DNA of 64,000 nucleotides from positions 62,001-126,000 of the forward strand of contig JADKEH010000007.1 of assembly GCA_016718155.1 (NCBI GenBank), read 5' to 3'. This DNA comes from Candidatus Rhodoferax randersensis (GTDB lineage: Bacteria; Pseudomonadota; Gammaproteobacteria; Burkholderiales; Burkholderiaceae_C). The notes under the pieces were generated by a model. That model was not told where the DNA came from and made no database searches. It saw only the letters and a list, made by a program, of their open reading frames with translations. The translations under genes were made by a program, and so were the position numbers. Shown here one piece after another: positions 55,562 through 64,000 of this stretch; positions within the stretch are counted from its first letter, which is position 1; each line of letters begins with the position of its first letter.

Positions 55562-56493
55562 GGCGCACGCTCCAGCATGCGCAGGCGCGCCAGCACCGCG
55601 GACGCGTCCACCGACAGGGCCAAGGCATGTGCCACCGGCAGGTTGACGCTGATCTCAAACTCCCTCGAATACTGCGGCGCGCCCGGCAAGCCACGCCCTT
55701 GCAACACCGCGCGTGCCAAAGTCGCGGCCTGGTGCCCGATCTGGGTTGGTGTCGCATAGACGGCCGCCAGCGCACCGGCCTTCACGTAGGCAGGCGAGAA
55801 CGCCACCATCGGCACCCTGACCCTCACCGAGCTCAACAAAATATTCTGGATGCTGCCGCCGTGGTAGATCTGCGGATCGGCCAGCGCCAGCAGCACGTCG
55901 GCGTCGTCCAGCACTTTTTGCAGTGCCGGAAACAGCGCCTCACCCGACCCCACACGCGCCGCCACCACCCGCAGCCCCCGGCTGGTGGCGGCCGCTTCCA
56001 GTGCGCCTTGCTGCGTGATCGACGCGTCGCCCCACAACACGCCTACTCGCCTGGCCTGGGGCAGCAGTTGGCGCACCAGTTCGAGCTGACGGGACAGGGG
56101 TTGGTCCAGGTAGATGGCGGAGAACTGGCTGGAGGCCTTGCGGCCGGACTCCTGCACGATGCGCTCGAAGCTGGTGCGTGGCAGCAAGGTGCACAACACC
56201 GGTGTACGCTCGTCGGACTGCGCCAGCGCCGTGGCCGCGCGCACCCCCAGCGCCACGAACAGCCTGGGCGCTGACCGCTCGCCATCCTCAAACTCGGCGA
56301 CCGTCATGCGGCGCACCGTGTCGCGCGCCGCACCCCCGCGCTCAAGGTCGGCCACCATGGTGTCGGCCAGTTCCACATAGGCGGCACTGGTTTCACTGCT
56401 GACCAGCACCAGCGTTGGCTCGGCCGCATTGGCCGGGTGTCCTGCCCCGAAACAGTACAGGGCAAGGCACAACAAAAATCGGCGCAAGACCAT
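55558..56493 (-). CDS. Periplasmic ABC-type substrate-binding-like protein (ABC_sub_bind)
   Basis: About 311 aa from ATG 56493 (MVLRRFLLCLALYCFG), signal peptide ending near ANAAE; a TTG at 56505 would add four residues. The fold is the PF04392-type two-lobed binding protein: VLCTLLPRTSFERIV, LDQPLSRQLELVRQLLPQARRVGVLWG, DADVLLALADPQIYHGGSIQNILLSS, VPMVAFSPAYVKAGALAAVYATPTQIG. No ABC permease or ATPase is adjacent; lying between a TonB receptor and a kinase, it may present the ligand to the kinase rather than feed a transporter. Confidence 0.82.
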   Translation of the reverse strand: MVLRRFLLCLALYCFGAGHPANAAEPTLVLVSSETSAAYVELADTMVADLERGGAARDTVRRMTVAEFEDGERSAPRLFVALGVRAATALAQSDERTPVLCTLLPRTSFERIVQESGRKASSQFSAIYLDQPLSRQLELVRQLLPQARRVGVLWGDASITQQGALEAAATSRGLRVVAARVGSGEALFPALQKVLDDADVLLALADPQIYHGGSIQNILLSSVRVRVPMVAFSPAYVKAGALAAVYATPTQIGHQAATLARAVLQGRGLPGAPQYSREFEISVNLPVAHALALSVDASAVLARLRMLERAP

Positions 56494-56509
56494 TGCTCCC
56501 GCCAAGCGC

Positions 56510-58456
56510 TCAGGGCTGTACGCGCAGCGTCAGAAACGCCTGGCGGTGGAACGCAAACAGCGGGTCATAGTCCAGGTAGGGTCGCCCCAGGTTTTGCACC
56601 ACCAAGGCCAGTTCTGCCTTGCTCGAGCCGAGCCTGAACGGCCAGGCCAGGCGAAGATCCAACCGTTCCTTGGTGGACAACTGGTAGGAACCCTGCAGGA
56701 CGGCCAGGCCGCTCTTGTTGTAACTCAGGCTGGCCTGCGCGCCGACGGTGAACGTGTGCATCAGCACCAAAGAGCGGGCGTTGTCCGGGGCGCCACGCAG
56801 GGTGTCATTCTCCAGGGAGCCCGTGATCCGTGTGAACGTCTGGTTGAACATCAGTTCACCGCCACGCCAGGGCCGCCAGCTCAGTTGGTACTCCAAACCC
56901 CGAATCTGAAAGCGATCCTGGTTGACGTAGTCGAATGGCCGAAGCGGCTCAGCCGGTGGCACTCGGTAGACATCGATCACTTCCGACGCCTTTTCATGAA
57001 AAATCCTCAAGTCCGCCTTGATGCCAACGCCCGGCCAATCCGCCAGGTAGCCCAGCTCGCGCGCCAACACATTCTCGGGCCCGACGTTGCCGCTAGCCAA
57101 CGACGTGACATCCAGCAAGGCATGGGTTACGGGATGGAAGTAGCGGGTATCAGCATGTTTTTCGTACGCGCTGGGTGGCCGAAACGCCCTGGAGACCCCG
57201 GCGCGCAGGGTGTGGCCCGGGGCGATGTGCCAGTTCAAGGCCAGCCGCGGCGCAAGGGTGTCCCCGCTGAGGCTGCTGTGCTCCGCCAGGGCGCCCGCGT
57301 TGAGTATCCAGTCGGACGTGACCCGCCACTCAAGGTTGCCAAACAGCCGCACGAACTCGGTCCGAATGGCGTCGGCCCGGTTGTAAACCGGCATGGAGCG
57401 CACTTGCTCGCTTCGATACTCGGCACCCCAGACCGAGCGCAGAGCCGGGTTGTGCCGCGCGGTGTGCTGCAGCAGCAGAGATTGGTCCGCCGACCGCCCA
57501 CCAAAATCGATCACAAGCCCCGGAACCGGCGCATACGCAAAGTGGTCCGTATAACGTTCCTGGGACCGCGAAAAGCGAGCAGCCAACTCCTGATCCGCGT
57601 CGATCGTGCGACGCCAATCCACCTGAAAGTGCTGGGCACTGTCGGTTCGCTCGCGCACCGGGTTGCCAACTCGCCCGACAAAGCCTCGGGTCGCCAAAAC
57701 CTGCACCGTGCCCGCGCGCAGCTCCAGTTCGTCATGGTGATTCAGTCGCACCTGCGTCTGGGCATTGAGCCGCCTGACCCGAGCGGGCCCGTTGGAGCCG
57801 ACCAGCCCATCGTCACCGCGCTGATCGGCCGAGATGCGCAGGCCCAGACCGCTGATGACATGGCCCCAACGCAACGACAGGTCACGCACCCCGTTTTGCC
57901 CGCCAGCCACACCAAGCGCAAGGCCCTGCGTATCCTTGGTGTCACGGCTGACAATGTTGACCACCCCCAAAAAGGCGCGCGCGCCGTAGGCCGCCGAGTT
58001 GGAGCCGCGCAGTACCTCGACGCGCTCGATGTCCTCCAACGCCAGCGTTTGCAGCCCGAGCCCCGAGCTTCCCAACAGGTACGCCGAATACACCGAGCGG
58101 CCATCCACCAGCACCTGCAGGCGGTTGGCAAACTCGCTGGCGCCGCCGTGGTAGGTGGCCTGCTGCATATCCCCGGCAAACGAGGTACTGCTCTGAAAAC
58201 CTGGCACCAGGCGCAACAGGTCCGCCAGGTCGCGGGCGCCGGACTGACGAATCCAGGCGCGATCCAGAATGGTGACGGCGCCCGGCGTTTCATCCAGGCG
58301 CTGCGGCAGCCGCGCCACCGACAGCACCATCGGCACCTCGGCCAGAAAATCCTGTTCCGACAAGGCCAGCGCGGGCTGCGCCTGCGCAGCCGCCGCCCCC
58401 AGCGCCCCGAGCACCGCCAGCGCCGCCCCGACCATCCCACTTTTGCCCTTGCCCAT
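56510..58456 (-). CDS. TonB-dependent outer-membrane receptor
   Basis: 648 aa from ATG 58456 (9 nt behind gggag); an ATG at 58462 is too close to it. Signal peptide to about residue 25 (AAAAQAQP). Plug domain with TILDRAWIRQSGARDLADLLRLVPGF, LVDGRSVYSAYLLG and IERVEVLRGSNSAAYGARAFLGVVNIVSR; C-terminal 22-strand barrel ending in aromatic-type AFLTLRVQP. Small-ligand uptake such as siderophores, cobalamin or oligosaccharides; the short plug resembles the BtuB group, but there is no cobalamin riboswitch in the 74-nt leader. Divergent from moaA. First gene of the receptor / binding protein / kinase operon. Confidence 0.88.
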   Translation of the reverse strand: MGKGKSGMVGAALAVLGALGAAAAQAQPALALSEQDFLAEVPMVLSVARLPQRLDETPGAVTILDRAWIRQSGARDLADLLRLVPGFQSSTSFAGDMQQATYHGGASEFANRLQVLVDGRSVYSAYLLGSSGLGLQTLALEDIERVEVLRGSNSAAYGARAFLGVVNIVSRDTKDTQGLALGVAGGQNGVRDLSLRWGHVISGLGLRISADQRGDDGLVGSNGPARVRRLNAQTQVRLNHHDELELRAGTVQVLATRGFVGRVGNPVRERTDSAQHFQVDWRRTIDADQELAARFSRSQERYTDHFAYAPVPGLVIDFGGRSADQSLLLQHTARHNPALRSVWGAEYRSEQVRSMPVYNRADAIRTEFVRLFGNLEWRVTSDWILNAGALAEHSSLSGDTLAPRLALNWHIAPGHTLRAGVSRAFRPPSAYEKHADTRYFHPVTHALLDVTSLASGNVGPENVLARELGYLADWPGVGIKADLRIFHEKASEVIDVYRVPPAEPLRPFDYVNQDRFQIRGLEYQLSWRPWRGGELMFNQTFTRITGSLENDTLRGAPDNARSLVLMHTFTVGAQASLSYNKSGLAVLQGSYQLSTKERLDLRLAWPFRLGSSKAELALVVQNLGRPYLDYDPLFAFHRQAFLTLRVQP

Positions 58457-58530
58457 CACCATCCACTCCCTTGCAAAGCCCACACCCAGCCAATGGGAAC
58501 AGTGTGCCTCAAGCAGTGGACAATAGCACC

Positions 58531-59716
58531 ATGTCCGAACCAAATACTCCCCGCATCGTGCCGCTCGTGGACCAGCGCCGCAGCCCGTTGGCGCTGCCTC
58601 GCGCGGCCCTGGAAGCAAGTCGCCGGATCGCGCCGACGGGCCTGATTCAAGACCAGTTGCAGCGCCCCTTGCGCGACCTGCGCATCAGCGTCACCGACCG
58701 CTGCAACTTCCGCTGCAACTACTGCATGCCCAAGGAAGTGTTCGACAAGGACTACAGCTACCTGCCGCACGCCTCGCTGCTGTCGTTCGAAGAAATCACG
58801 CGTCTGGCGCGCCTGTTCGTGGCCCATGGCGTGCAAAAGATCCGCCTCACCGGGGGCGAACCCCTGTTGCGCAAAAACATCGAGCAACTGATCGGTCAAC
58901 TGGCCGAATTGCGCACGCCAGACGGACAAGCCCTGGACCTGACCCTGACCACCAACGGCTCACTGCTGGCGCGCAAGGCAAGGAGCCTGCGCGCCGCCGG
59001 GCTGCAACGCATCACGGTCAGTCTGGACGGGCTTGACGATGCGGTGTTCCGGCGCATGAATGACGTGGATTTTCCGGTCAGCGACGTGCTGGAGGGTATC
59101 GAGGCGGCACGCGAAGCCGGTTTCGGGCCGACCGCAGGGCGCGGCACCGGGGGCCTGAAGATCAACATGGTGGTCAAGCGCGGCACCAACGAGCACGAGA
59201 TCCTGCCCATGGCGCGGCATTTTCGCGGCACCGGCAGCGTGCTGCGCTTCATCGAATACATGGACGTGGGCGCCACCAACGGCTGGCGCATGGACGAGGT
59301 GATGCCCTCCGCCGAGGTGGTGCGGCTGATCCAGGCGCACCTGCCGCTGGTGCAACTGGACCCCAGTGCGCCGGGCGAAACCGCCGAGCGCTGGGGTTAT
59401 GCCGATGCCAGGGGGCAGCATGACGCCAGCGCCGGCGAGATCGGTGTCATCAGCAGCGTCACCCAGGCTTTTTGCGGCGACTGCAACCGCGCGCGCCTGT
59501 CCACCGAGGGCAAGCTCTACCTGTGCCTGTTCGCGTCCAACGGCTACGACCTGCGCGCGCTGCTGCGCGCCGGCGCGTCCGACGCGGACCTGGCCTCCGC
59601 GCTGGGTCACATCTGGCAGGGGGCGCAACGACCGCTACTCAGAGCTGCGCAGCGCGCTGGGGCCCGACGCCAGCGGCGCCGGTCGACGGGTCGAAATGAG
59701 TTACATCGGAGGCTGA
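58531..59716 (+). CDS. moaA: GTP 3',8-cyclase MoaA (frameshift near 3' end as sequenced)
   Basis: Radical-SAM enzyme for the first step of molybdenum-cofactor synthesis. After an N-terminal extension of about 45 residues comes DRCNFRCNYC, the CxxxCxxC cluster site; C-terminal second cluster CGDCNR and CLF. GTP-binding and SAM motifs include TGGEPLLRK. Frame broken near the end: five G at 59619-59623 should be four, which restores HIWQGRNDRYSELRSAL and the conserved C-terminal MSYIGG, essential in MoaA. Reconstructed about 394 aa. mobA starts 1 nt after its stop. First gene of moaA-mobA-moeA. Confidence 0.93.
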
Positions 59717-59717
59717 C

Positions 59718-60392
59718 ATGACGACGGCAAACACCACCAAGGCGGCCACGGCGGCGCCCACCATTCAGCCCGAAGACATCACCGCGCTGATTCTGGCCGG
59801 CGGGCGCGGCTCGCGCATGGGCGGTGTGGACAAGGGTCTGCAAAATTTCAACGGCCTGCCGTTGGCGCTGCACACATTGGCGCGGCTGCAGATGGGTGGC
59901 CATGTTGGCCCAATCATTGTCAACGCCAACCGCAATCTGGCCGCCTACGAATCGCTGGGCGCCACGGTCTGGCCCGATTCGGTAGCTGACTATGCCGGGC
60001 CCCTGGCCGGCTTTCTGACCGGGCTGGAGCGTTGCGAAACGCCCTACCTGGTCACCGCCCCGTGTGACACCCCGCTGCTGCCGCTCGACCTGATACCGCG
60101 CCTGGCCCAGGCGCTGGCGCGCGAGGACGCGCAGATTGCCATGGCGGCCGGCCCCGAGCCCGGTCGCAATGGCGTCGCCGCAACCCGCACCCAGCCGGTG
60201 TTCTGCCTGCTGCGTGCCGACCTGCTGGAAAGCCTGAACGACTTCATTCAGCGTGGCGGCCGCAAGATCGATGCCTGGACCGCCCTGCACCAGACGGTGA
60301 TCGTGCCCTTTGATGAACCGGGCGACGATCCGCATGCCTTCTTCAACGCCAACACCCTGGTCGAACTGCAGCACCTTGAATCCTTGAAATGA
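59718..60392 (+). CDS. mobA: Molybdenum cofactor guanylyltransferase
   Basis: Joins GMP to Mo-molybdopterin to form the bis-MGD cofactor of oxidoreductases such as nitrate reductase. 224 aa; nucleotide-binding LILAGGRGSRMGGVDKGL (about 24-41), PDSVADYAGPLAGFLTGLE, and CDTPLLPLDLI (metal-binding Asp). An N-terminal extension TTANTTKAATAAPTIQ precedes the fold. Situated between moaA and moeA, 1 and 34 nt away, so co-transcribed. Confidence 0.95.
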   Translation: MTTANTTKAATAAPTIQPEDITALILAGGRGSRMGGVDKGLQNFNGLPLALHTLARLQMGGHVGPIIVNANRNLAAYESLGATVWPDSVADYAGPLAGFLTGLERCETPYLVTAPCDTPLLPLDLIPRLAQALAREDAQIAMAAGPEPGRNGVAATRTQPVFCLLRADLLESLNDFIQRGGRKIDAWTALHQTVIVPFDEPGDDPHAFFNANTLVELQHLESLK

Positions 60393-60426
60393 CCCCCACT
60401 GGCCGTTCCGCAGTGTCAGGCGCACC

Positions 60427-61707
60427 ATGAAGACAACCGAACAAATCGCCGCCGAGCTGCAAGGCTACGACCCGCAGTCCCTGCGCGCCGAGGCGGTGCT
60501 TGAGTTTCTGGCCAGGCTGGTCGAGCCGGTGCAAGAGACCGAGCAGGTGAGTGTGTTCGACGCGCTGGGGCGGGTGCTGGCGCAGGATGTGGTCTCGCCA
60601 ATCAGCGTGCCACCACACGACAACTCGGCCATGGATGGCTTCGCCTTCGATGGCGCGCAGTTGCGCCCCGACCGGCCGCTGACGCTGCAGCGCATCGGCA
60701 CGGCTCTGGCGGGCAAAGCCTGGCAAGGGTCGGTGGCCGCCGGCCAGTGCGTCCAGATCATGACCGGCGCCATCATGCCCACCGGCCTGGACACGGTGGT
60801 GCCGCAAGAGCTGGCGCAGGTGAACGGCAACCAGATCACCCTCGCGCCGGGCCTGCTGCAACCTGGCGACAACCGGAGAAAGCTCGGCGAAGACTTGCTG
60901 GCTGGACATAGTGCGCTACAAAAAGGTGAGCTACTGAGGCCCGCCGCACTAGGTCTTCTGGCCAGTCTCGGGATGGCATCGGTGCCCGTGCTGCGTCGCC
61001 TGCGGGTGGCCTACTTCTCAACCGGGGACGAAATCCTGAGCCTGGGCGAAGCCCCGCGCGAAGGCGCCGTGTTTGACAGCAACCGGTACACCGTGTTTGG
61101 CCTGCTCACGCGCCTGGGCGTGCAGGTGATTGACCTGGGCGTGGTGCGCGACGAGCCAGCTTTGCTGGAAGCCGCCTTTCGCAGCGCGGCCGCGCAGGCC
61201 GACGCCATCATCACCAGCGGGGGCGTCAGCGTGGGCGAGGCCGACTACACCAAGGCCATGATGAAGCAGCTCGGCGACGTGGCGTTCTGGAAGATCGCCA
61301 TGCGCCCAGGCCGCCCGATGGCGGTGGGCCGCATTCCAGCGGGCAATCAGCGGTCCACCATCCTGTTCGGCCTGCCCGGCAACCCGGTGGCGGTGATGGT
61401 CACCTTTCTGGCCTTCGTGCGCCCGGCCCTGCTGCAAATGATGGGCTGCAGCCCCAAGGCCACGCCGCTGCTCAAGGCGCGCAGCCTGGAAGCCCTGCGC
61501 AAGAAACCCGGCCGCACCGAGTACCAGCGCGGCATCGTGCGCAGCGCGCCCGATGGCACGCTGCAGGTCGCCACCACCGGCAACCAGGGCTCGGGCGTGC
61601 TCAGCTCCATGGTCCAGGCCAACGGCCTGATCGTGCTGCACCATGCACAGGGCAATGTAGCGGTGGGCGACGAGGTGGATGTGATGATGTTTGATGGCGT
61701 GATTTGA
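60427..61707 (+). CDS. moeA: Molybdopterin molybdenumtransferase
   Basis: 426 aa; inserts molybdate into adenylated molybdopterin. Domains: MoeA-N with PHDNSAMDGFAF, a MoCF_biosynth domain FSTGDEILSLGEA, ITSGGVSVGEADYTKAMM, GLPGNPVAVMVTFLAF, and a C-terminal beta domain ending FDGVI. A short stretch (about 60895-60950) encoding HSALQKGELLRPA has lower GC and codon choice unlike its surroundings. Last gene of the moa-mob-moe unit; 34 nt gap behind mobA, ATG with a weak site. Confidence 0.95.
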   Translation: MKTTEQIAAELQGYDPQSLRAEAVLEFLARLVEPVQETEQVSVFDALGRVLAQDVVSPISVPPHDNSAMDGFAFDGAQLRPDRPLTLQRIGTALAGKAWQGSVAAGQCVQIMTGAIMPTGLDTVVPQELAQVNGNQITLAPGLLQPGDNRRKLGEDLLAGHSALQKGELLRPAALGLLASLGMASVPVLRRLRVAYFSTGDEILSLGEAPREGAVFDSNRYTVFGLLTRLGVQVIDLGVVRDEPALLEAAFRSAAAQADAIITSGGVSVGEADYTKAMMKQLGDVAFWKIAMRPGRPMAVGRIPAGNQRSTILFGLPGNPVAVMVTFLAFVRPALLQMMGCSPKATPLLKARSLEALRKKPGRTEYQRGIVRSAPDGTLQVATTGNQGSGVLSSMVQANGLIVLHHAQGNVAVGDEVDVMMFDGVI

Positions 61708-61765
61708 GTTGTGCGGTTGGCGCGCGGCGCCACGTGATCCCCTTGCCTTCTGTCCTCTTTTCAAG

Positions 61766-61793
61766 CAGAAACCAGAAACCAGAAACCAGAAAC
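61766..61793. repeat. Four tandem copies of a CAGAAAC heptamer
   Basis: Perfect copies at 61766, 61773, 61780 and 61787, in the 89-nt gap between convergent moeA and the response-regulator gene. An unstable 7-bp microsatellite; no function suggested by position. Confidence 0.85.
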
Positions 61794-61796
61794 AGC

Positions 61797-62450
61797 TCAA
61801 CCCACCCGCCCACCCGCCACATAGCCATGCCGCTCGGCCGCCAGCACCGCCTGGGTGCGCGTTTGCACGTCGAAGCGGCGCAGGATGGCGGTGACGTGAT
61901 TCTTGACGGTTTCCTCGGACAGGTGCAGCTTGGTGCTGATCTGGCGGTTGGTGCGGCCGTCGAGCAGTTCTAGCAACACCAGTTCCTGGCGGCGGGTGAG
62001 CAGGGCCGGGGCCTGTCCGCCTGCTGCGCTGGCTTGCAGGGGCGCGGCGCCAGTGTCGGTGGCGAGGTCCGGTGGCATGTGGACGCCGCCGGCCAGCACC
62101 AGCCTTACCACCGACAGCAACTCGCTGCTCAGGCCGGACTTGGTGACGAAACCGGCGGCGCCGCGATCCATGACGCGCCGCATGGTTTGCGGGCTGGCCG
62201 AGCCGGACAGGATGACGATGGGTAGTTCCGGGTGGCGCTGGGCGAAGATGTCCAACGCAGCCAGGCCGTTCATGTCGGGCAGGTGGTAATCCAGCAACAC
62301 CAGATCGAGGTCGGGGTGTCGCGCGGCCAGGTCGAAGGCACGCGTGCAGTCGGGGGCGTCGAGCACTTCGGGCGCCTCGTCCAGACCGCCCAGCACCTGG
62401 CGCAGCCCTTCGCGCACCAGCGCGTGATCGTCCACTACCAGGATCTTCAT
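61797..62450 (-). CDS. NarL/FixJ-type response regulator
   Basis: 217 aa. Receiver with Asp7, Asp8, phospho-acceptor Asp54 (LVLLDYHLPD) and Lys in FVTKSG; Ala-rich linker (about 125-145); LuxR-type HTH (LTRRQELVLLELLDGRTNRQISTKLHLSEETVKNHVTAILRRF) for DNA binding. Start ATG 62450. No kinase is adjacent. The hybrid kinase at 53.6-55.6 kb has the H-box type that usually pairs with such a regulator, 6 kb away on the same strand, so the two may be partners (inference). Confidence 0.92.
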   Translation of the reverse strand: MKILVVDDHALVREGLRQVLGGLDEAPEVLDAPDCTRAFDLAARHPDLDLVLLDYHLPDMNGLAALDIFAQRHPELPIVILSGSASPQTMRRVMDRGAAGFVTKSGLSSELLSVVRLVLAGGVHMPPDLATDTGAAPLQASAAGGQAPALLTRRQELVLLELLDGRTNRQISTKLHLSEETVKNHVTAILRRFDVQTRTQAVLAAERHGYVAGGRVG

Positions 62451-62501
62451 GGCGCAGCGCCCGATGTCTCGGCGTGGATGGCGGGCATCCGGCGCATCGT
62501 C

Positions 62502-63263
<762 letters not shown>

Positions 63264-63408
63264 GGACTTTTTTCTTCGAGGAGGCGACCCGACTGCCCCA
63301 GGAACCGCGATGTTCCCGAGCCCAACGGTTCATTGTCCCGCAAAAGTCCGCCACCTCAAACAGGCAGAGCGGCTGCATCTTGGTGAATATTCACCTTGCG
63401 CCGGTCAA

Positions 63409-64000
63409 CTACGGCGCGCTCAACAACGATGTGATCTGGGCGTCCTTTTCCTGCCATAACTGCTGTACCCAGTGCGCAAAGGCTTCGCGCACGGCCGGGT
63501 CGCCTGCATAGTCGCCCTGGGCCAAATGTTGTGGCACCGGCAGGCTGCGCACCCGCACCACGATGCGGCGCACCTTGCCCTGCAGAAAATACCAGAATGT
63601 GGGCGGTCCGTCGGGGTAGACGATGGTCACATCCAGAATGGCCTGGAACTTGTCGCCCATGGCGTTGAGGGCCATCGCGATGCCGCCGGCCTTGGGCTTG
63701 AGCAGATGGCGGTAGGGGGATTGTTGGCGCTGGTGCTTCGCGGTTGTGAAGCGCGTGCCTTCCAGAAAGTTCATCACGCTGGTGGGGATCAAGGCGTACT
63801 TTTCGCAGGCCTTGCGGGTGGTTTCCTGGTCCTTGCCACGCATCTCGGGGTGCTGCTTGAGGTAGTCCTCGCTGTGCCGGCGCATGAAGGGAAACTCCAG
63901 CGCCCACCAGGCCAGCCCCATGACCGGCACCCAGATCAGCTCGTGCTTGAGGAAGAACTTCAGAAGGGGAATGCGCCGGTTGAGCAGATGCTGCAGCACC
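63409..64000 (-). CDS. PlsC/YihG-like acyltransferase, partial (5' end outside window)
   Basis: The C-terminal 197 residues are in view and the frame runs off the end. NFLEGTRFTTAKHQ is acyltransferase motif III (EGTR), and YRHLLKPKAGGIAMAL matches YihG-type 1-acyl-glycerophosphate acyltransferases, which set phospholipid acyl chains. The HX4D motif should lie beyond the edge. The downstream part (VPQHLAQGDYAGDPAVREAFAHWVQQLWQEKDAQI) is the usual family tail. An ATG at 63999 is in frame but is not the true start. Confidence 0.8.
   Translation of the reverse strand, partial: VLQHLLNRRIPLLKFFLKHELIWVPVMGLAWWALEFPFMRRHSEDYLKQHPEMRGKDQETTRKACEKYALIPTSVMNFLEGTRFTTAKHQRQQSPYRHLLKPKAGGIAMALNAMGDKFQAILDVTIVYPDGPPTFWYFLQGKVRRIVVRVRSLPVPQHLAQGDYAGDPAVREAFAHWVQQLWQEKDAQITSLLSAP

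Noticed and set aside
58457..58530. Cobalamin riboswitch ahead of the TonB receptor
   Set aside because: Only 74 nt separate it from moaA, too short for the aptamer, and no B12-box is seen.
56429..58645. A 738-codon open frame on the plus strand opposite the TonB receptor
   Set aside because: The translation is rich in Arg, Gln and His with no fold motifs, while the minus strand encodes a full receptor with plug and barrel.

Overview
The window is a GC-rich chromosomal segment of a betaproteobacterium, most likely Burkholderiales/Comamonadaceae (Rhodoferax/Polaromonas-like). The evidence is the infC-rpmI-rplT-pheS-pheT-ihfA-merR order, the dnaX-ybaB-recR cluster, the gloB/methyltransferase/rnhA neighbourhood, the Burkholderiales-type TRAP transporter, and protein sequences that read as that order throughout. 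It is mostly housekeeping and envelope genes. I see no prophage, insertion sequence, CRISPR array, rRNA or tRNA.

Layout. 0-6.6 kb: translation operon (IF-3, L35, L20, PheS, PheT), IHF-alpha, a MerR-type regulator and peptide deformylase. 6.6-10.1 kb, minus strand: glnD and map. 10.2-18.3 kb: a DedA membrane protein translationally coupled to a sphingosine-1-phosphate-lyase-like PLP enzyme, a PurL lengthened by inserted repeats, and an isolated NirN-like cytochrome c/d1 protein. 18.3-23.0 kb, minus: a P-type cation ATPase behind rlhA. 23.1-26.0 kb: three overlapping genes (OlsB-like acyltransferase, PlcP-like phospholipase C, Agt-like glycosyltransferase) behind a Pho-box-like direct repeat; this looks like a phosphate-starvation membrane-lipid remodelling operon. 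26.3-31.9 kb, minus: a MacAB-like export operon (adaptor, ATPase, two permeases) overlapping an OpgC-like acyltransferase. 32.1-35.2 kb: TRAP transporter dctPQM. 35.3-39.4 kb, minus: diguanylate cyclase, a small periplasmic protein and a chemoreceptor. 39.5-48.6 kb: MFS transporter, dnaX-ybaB-recR, an NMT1-type binding protein, mltD, gloB, a methyltransferase and rnhA. 48.8-53.3 kb: RND efflux adaptor and pump. 53.6-58.5 kb, minus: TonB receptor, periplasmic binding protein and hybrid histidine kinase. 58.5-61.7 kb: moaA-mobA-moeA. 61.8-64.0 kb, minus: a NarL-type regulator, an SDR oxidoreductase and a partial acyltransferase.

A family of about 80-110 bp imperfect palindromes (arms beginning cgtcattgcgag and ending ggcaatcca) is scattered through the window. 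Copies lie between operon genes (dctP/dctQ, the two permeases, dnaX/ybaB), in the gap after the glycosyltransferase, and, unusually, in frame inside purL, where other small repeats are also inserted.

Sequence quality is uneven. One frameshift hits pheS near 1.9 kb. From 38.8 to 59.6 kb nearly half of the genes carry single-base indels (chemoreceptor, dnaX, NMT1-like, mltD, gloB, methyltransferase, rnhA, RND pump, moaA). Two stretches of long G/C/A homopolymers (48.57-48.65 and 53.4-53.65 kb) cut off rnhA and the hybrid kinase. Many victims are essential or intact in relatives, so I read most of these as sequencing or assembly errors rather than gene decay.
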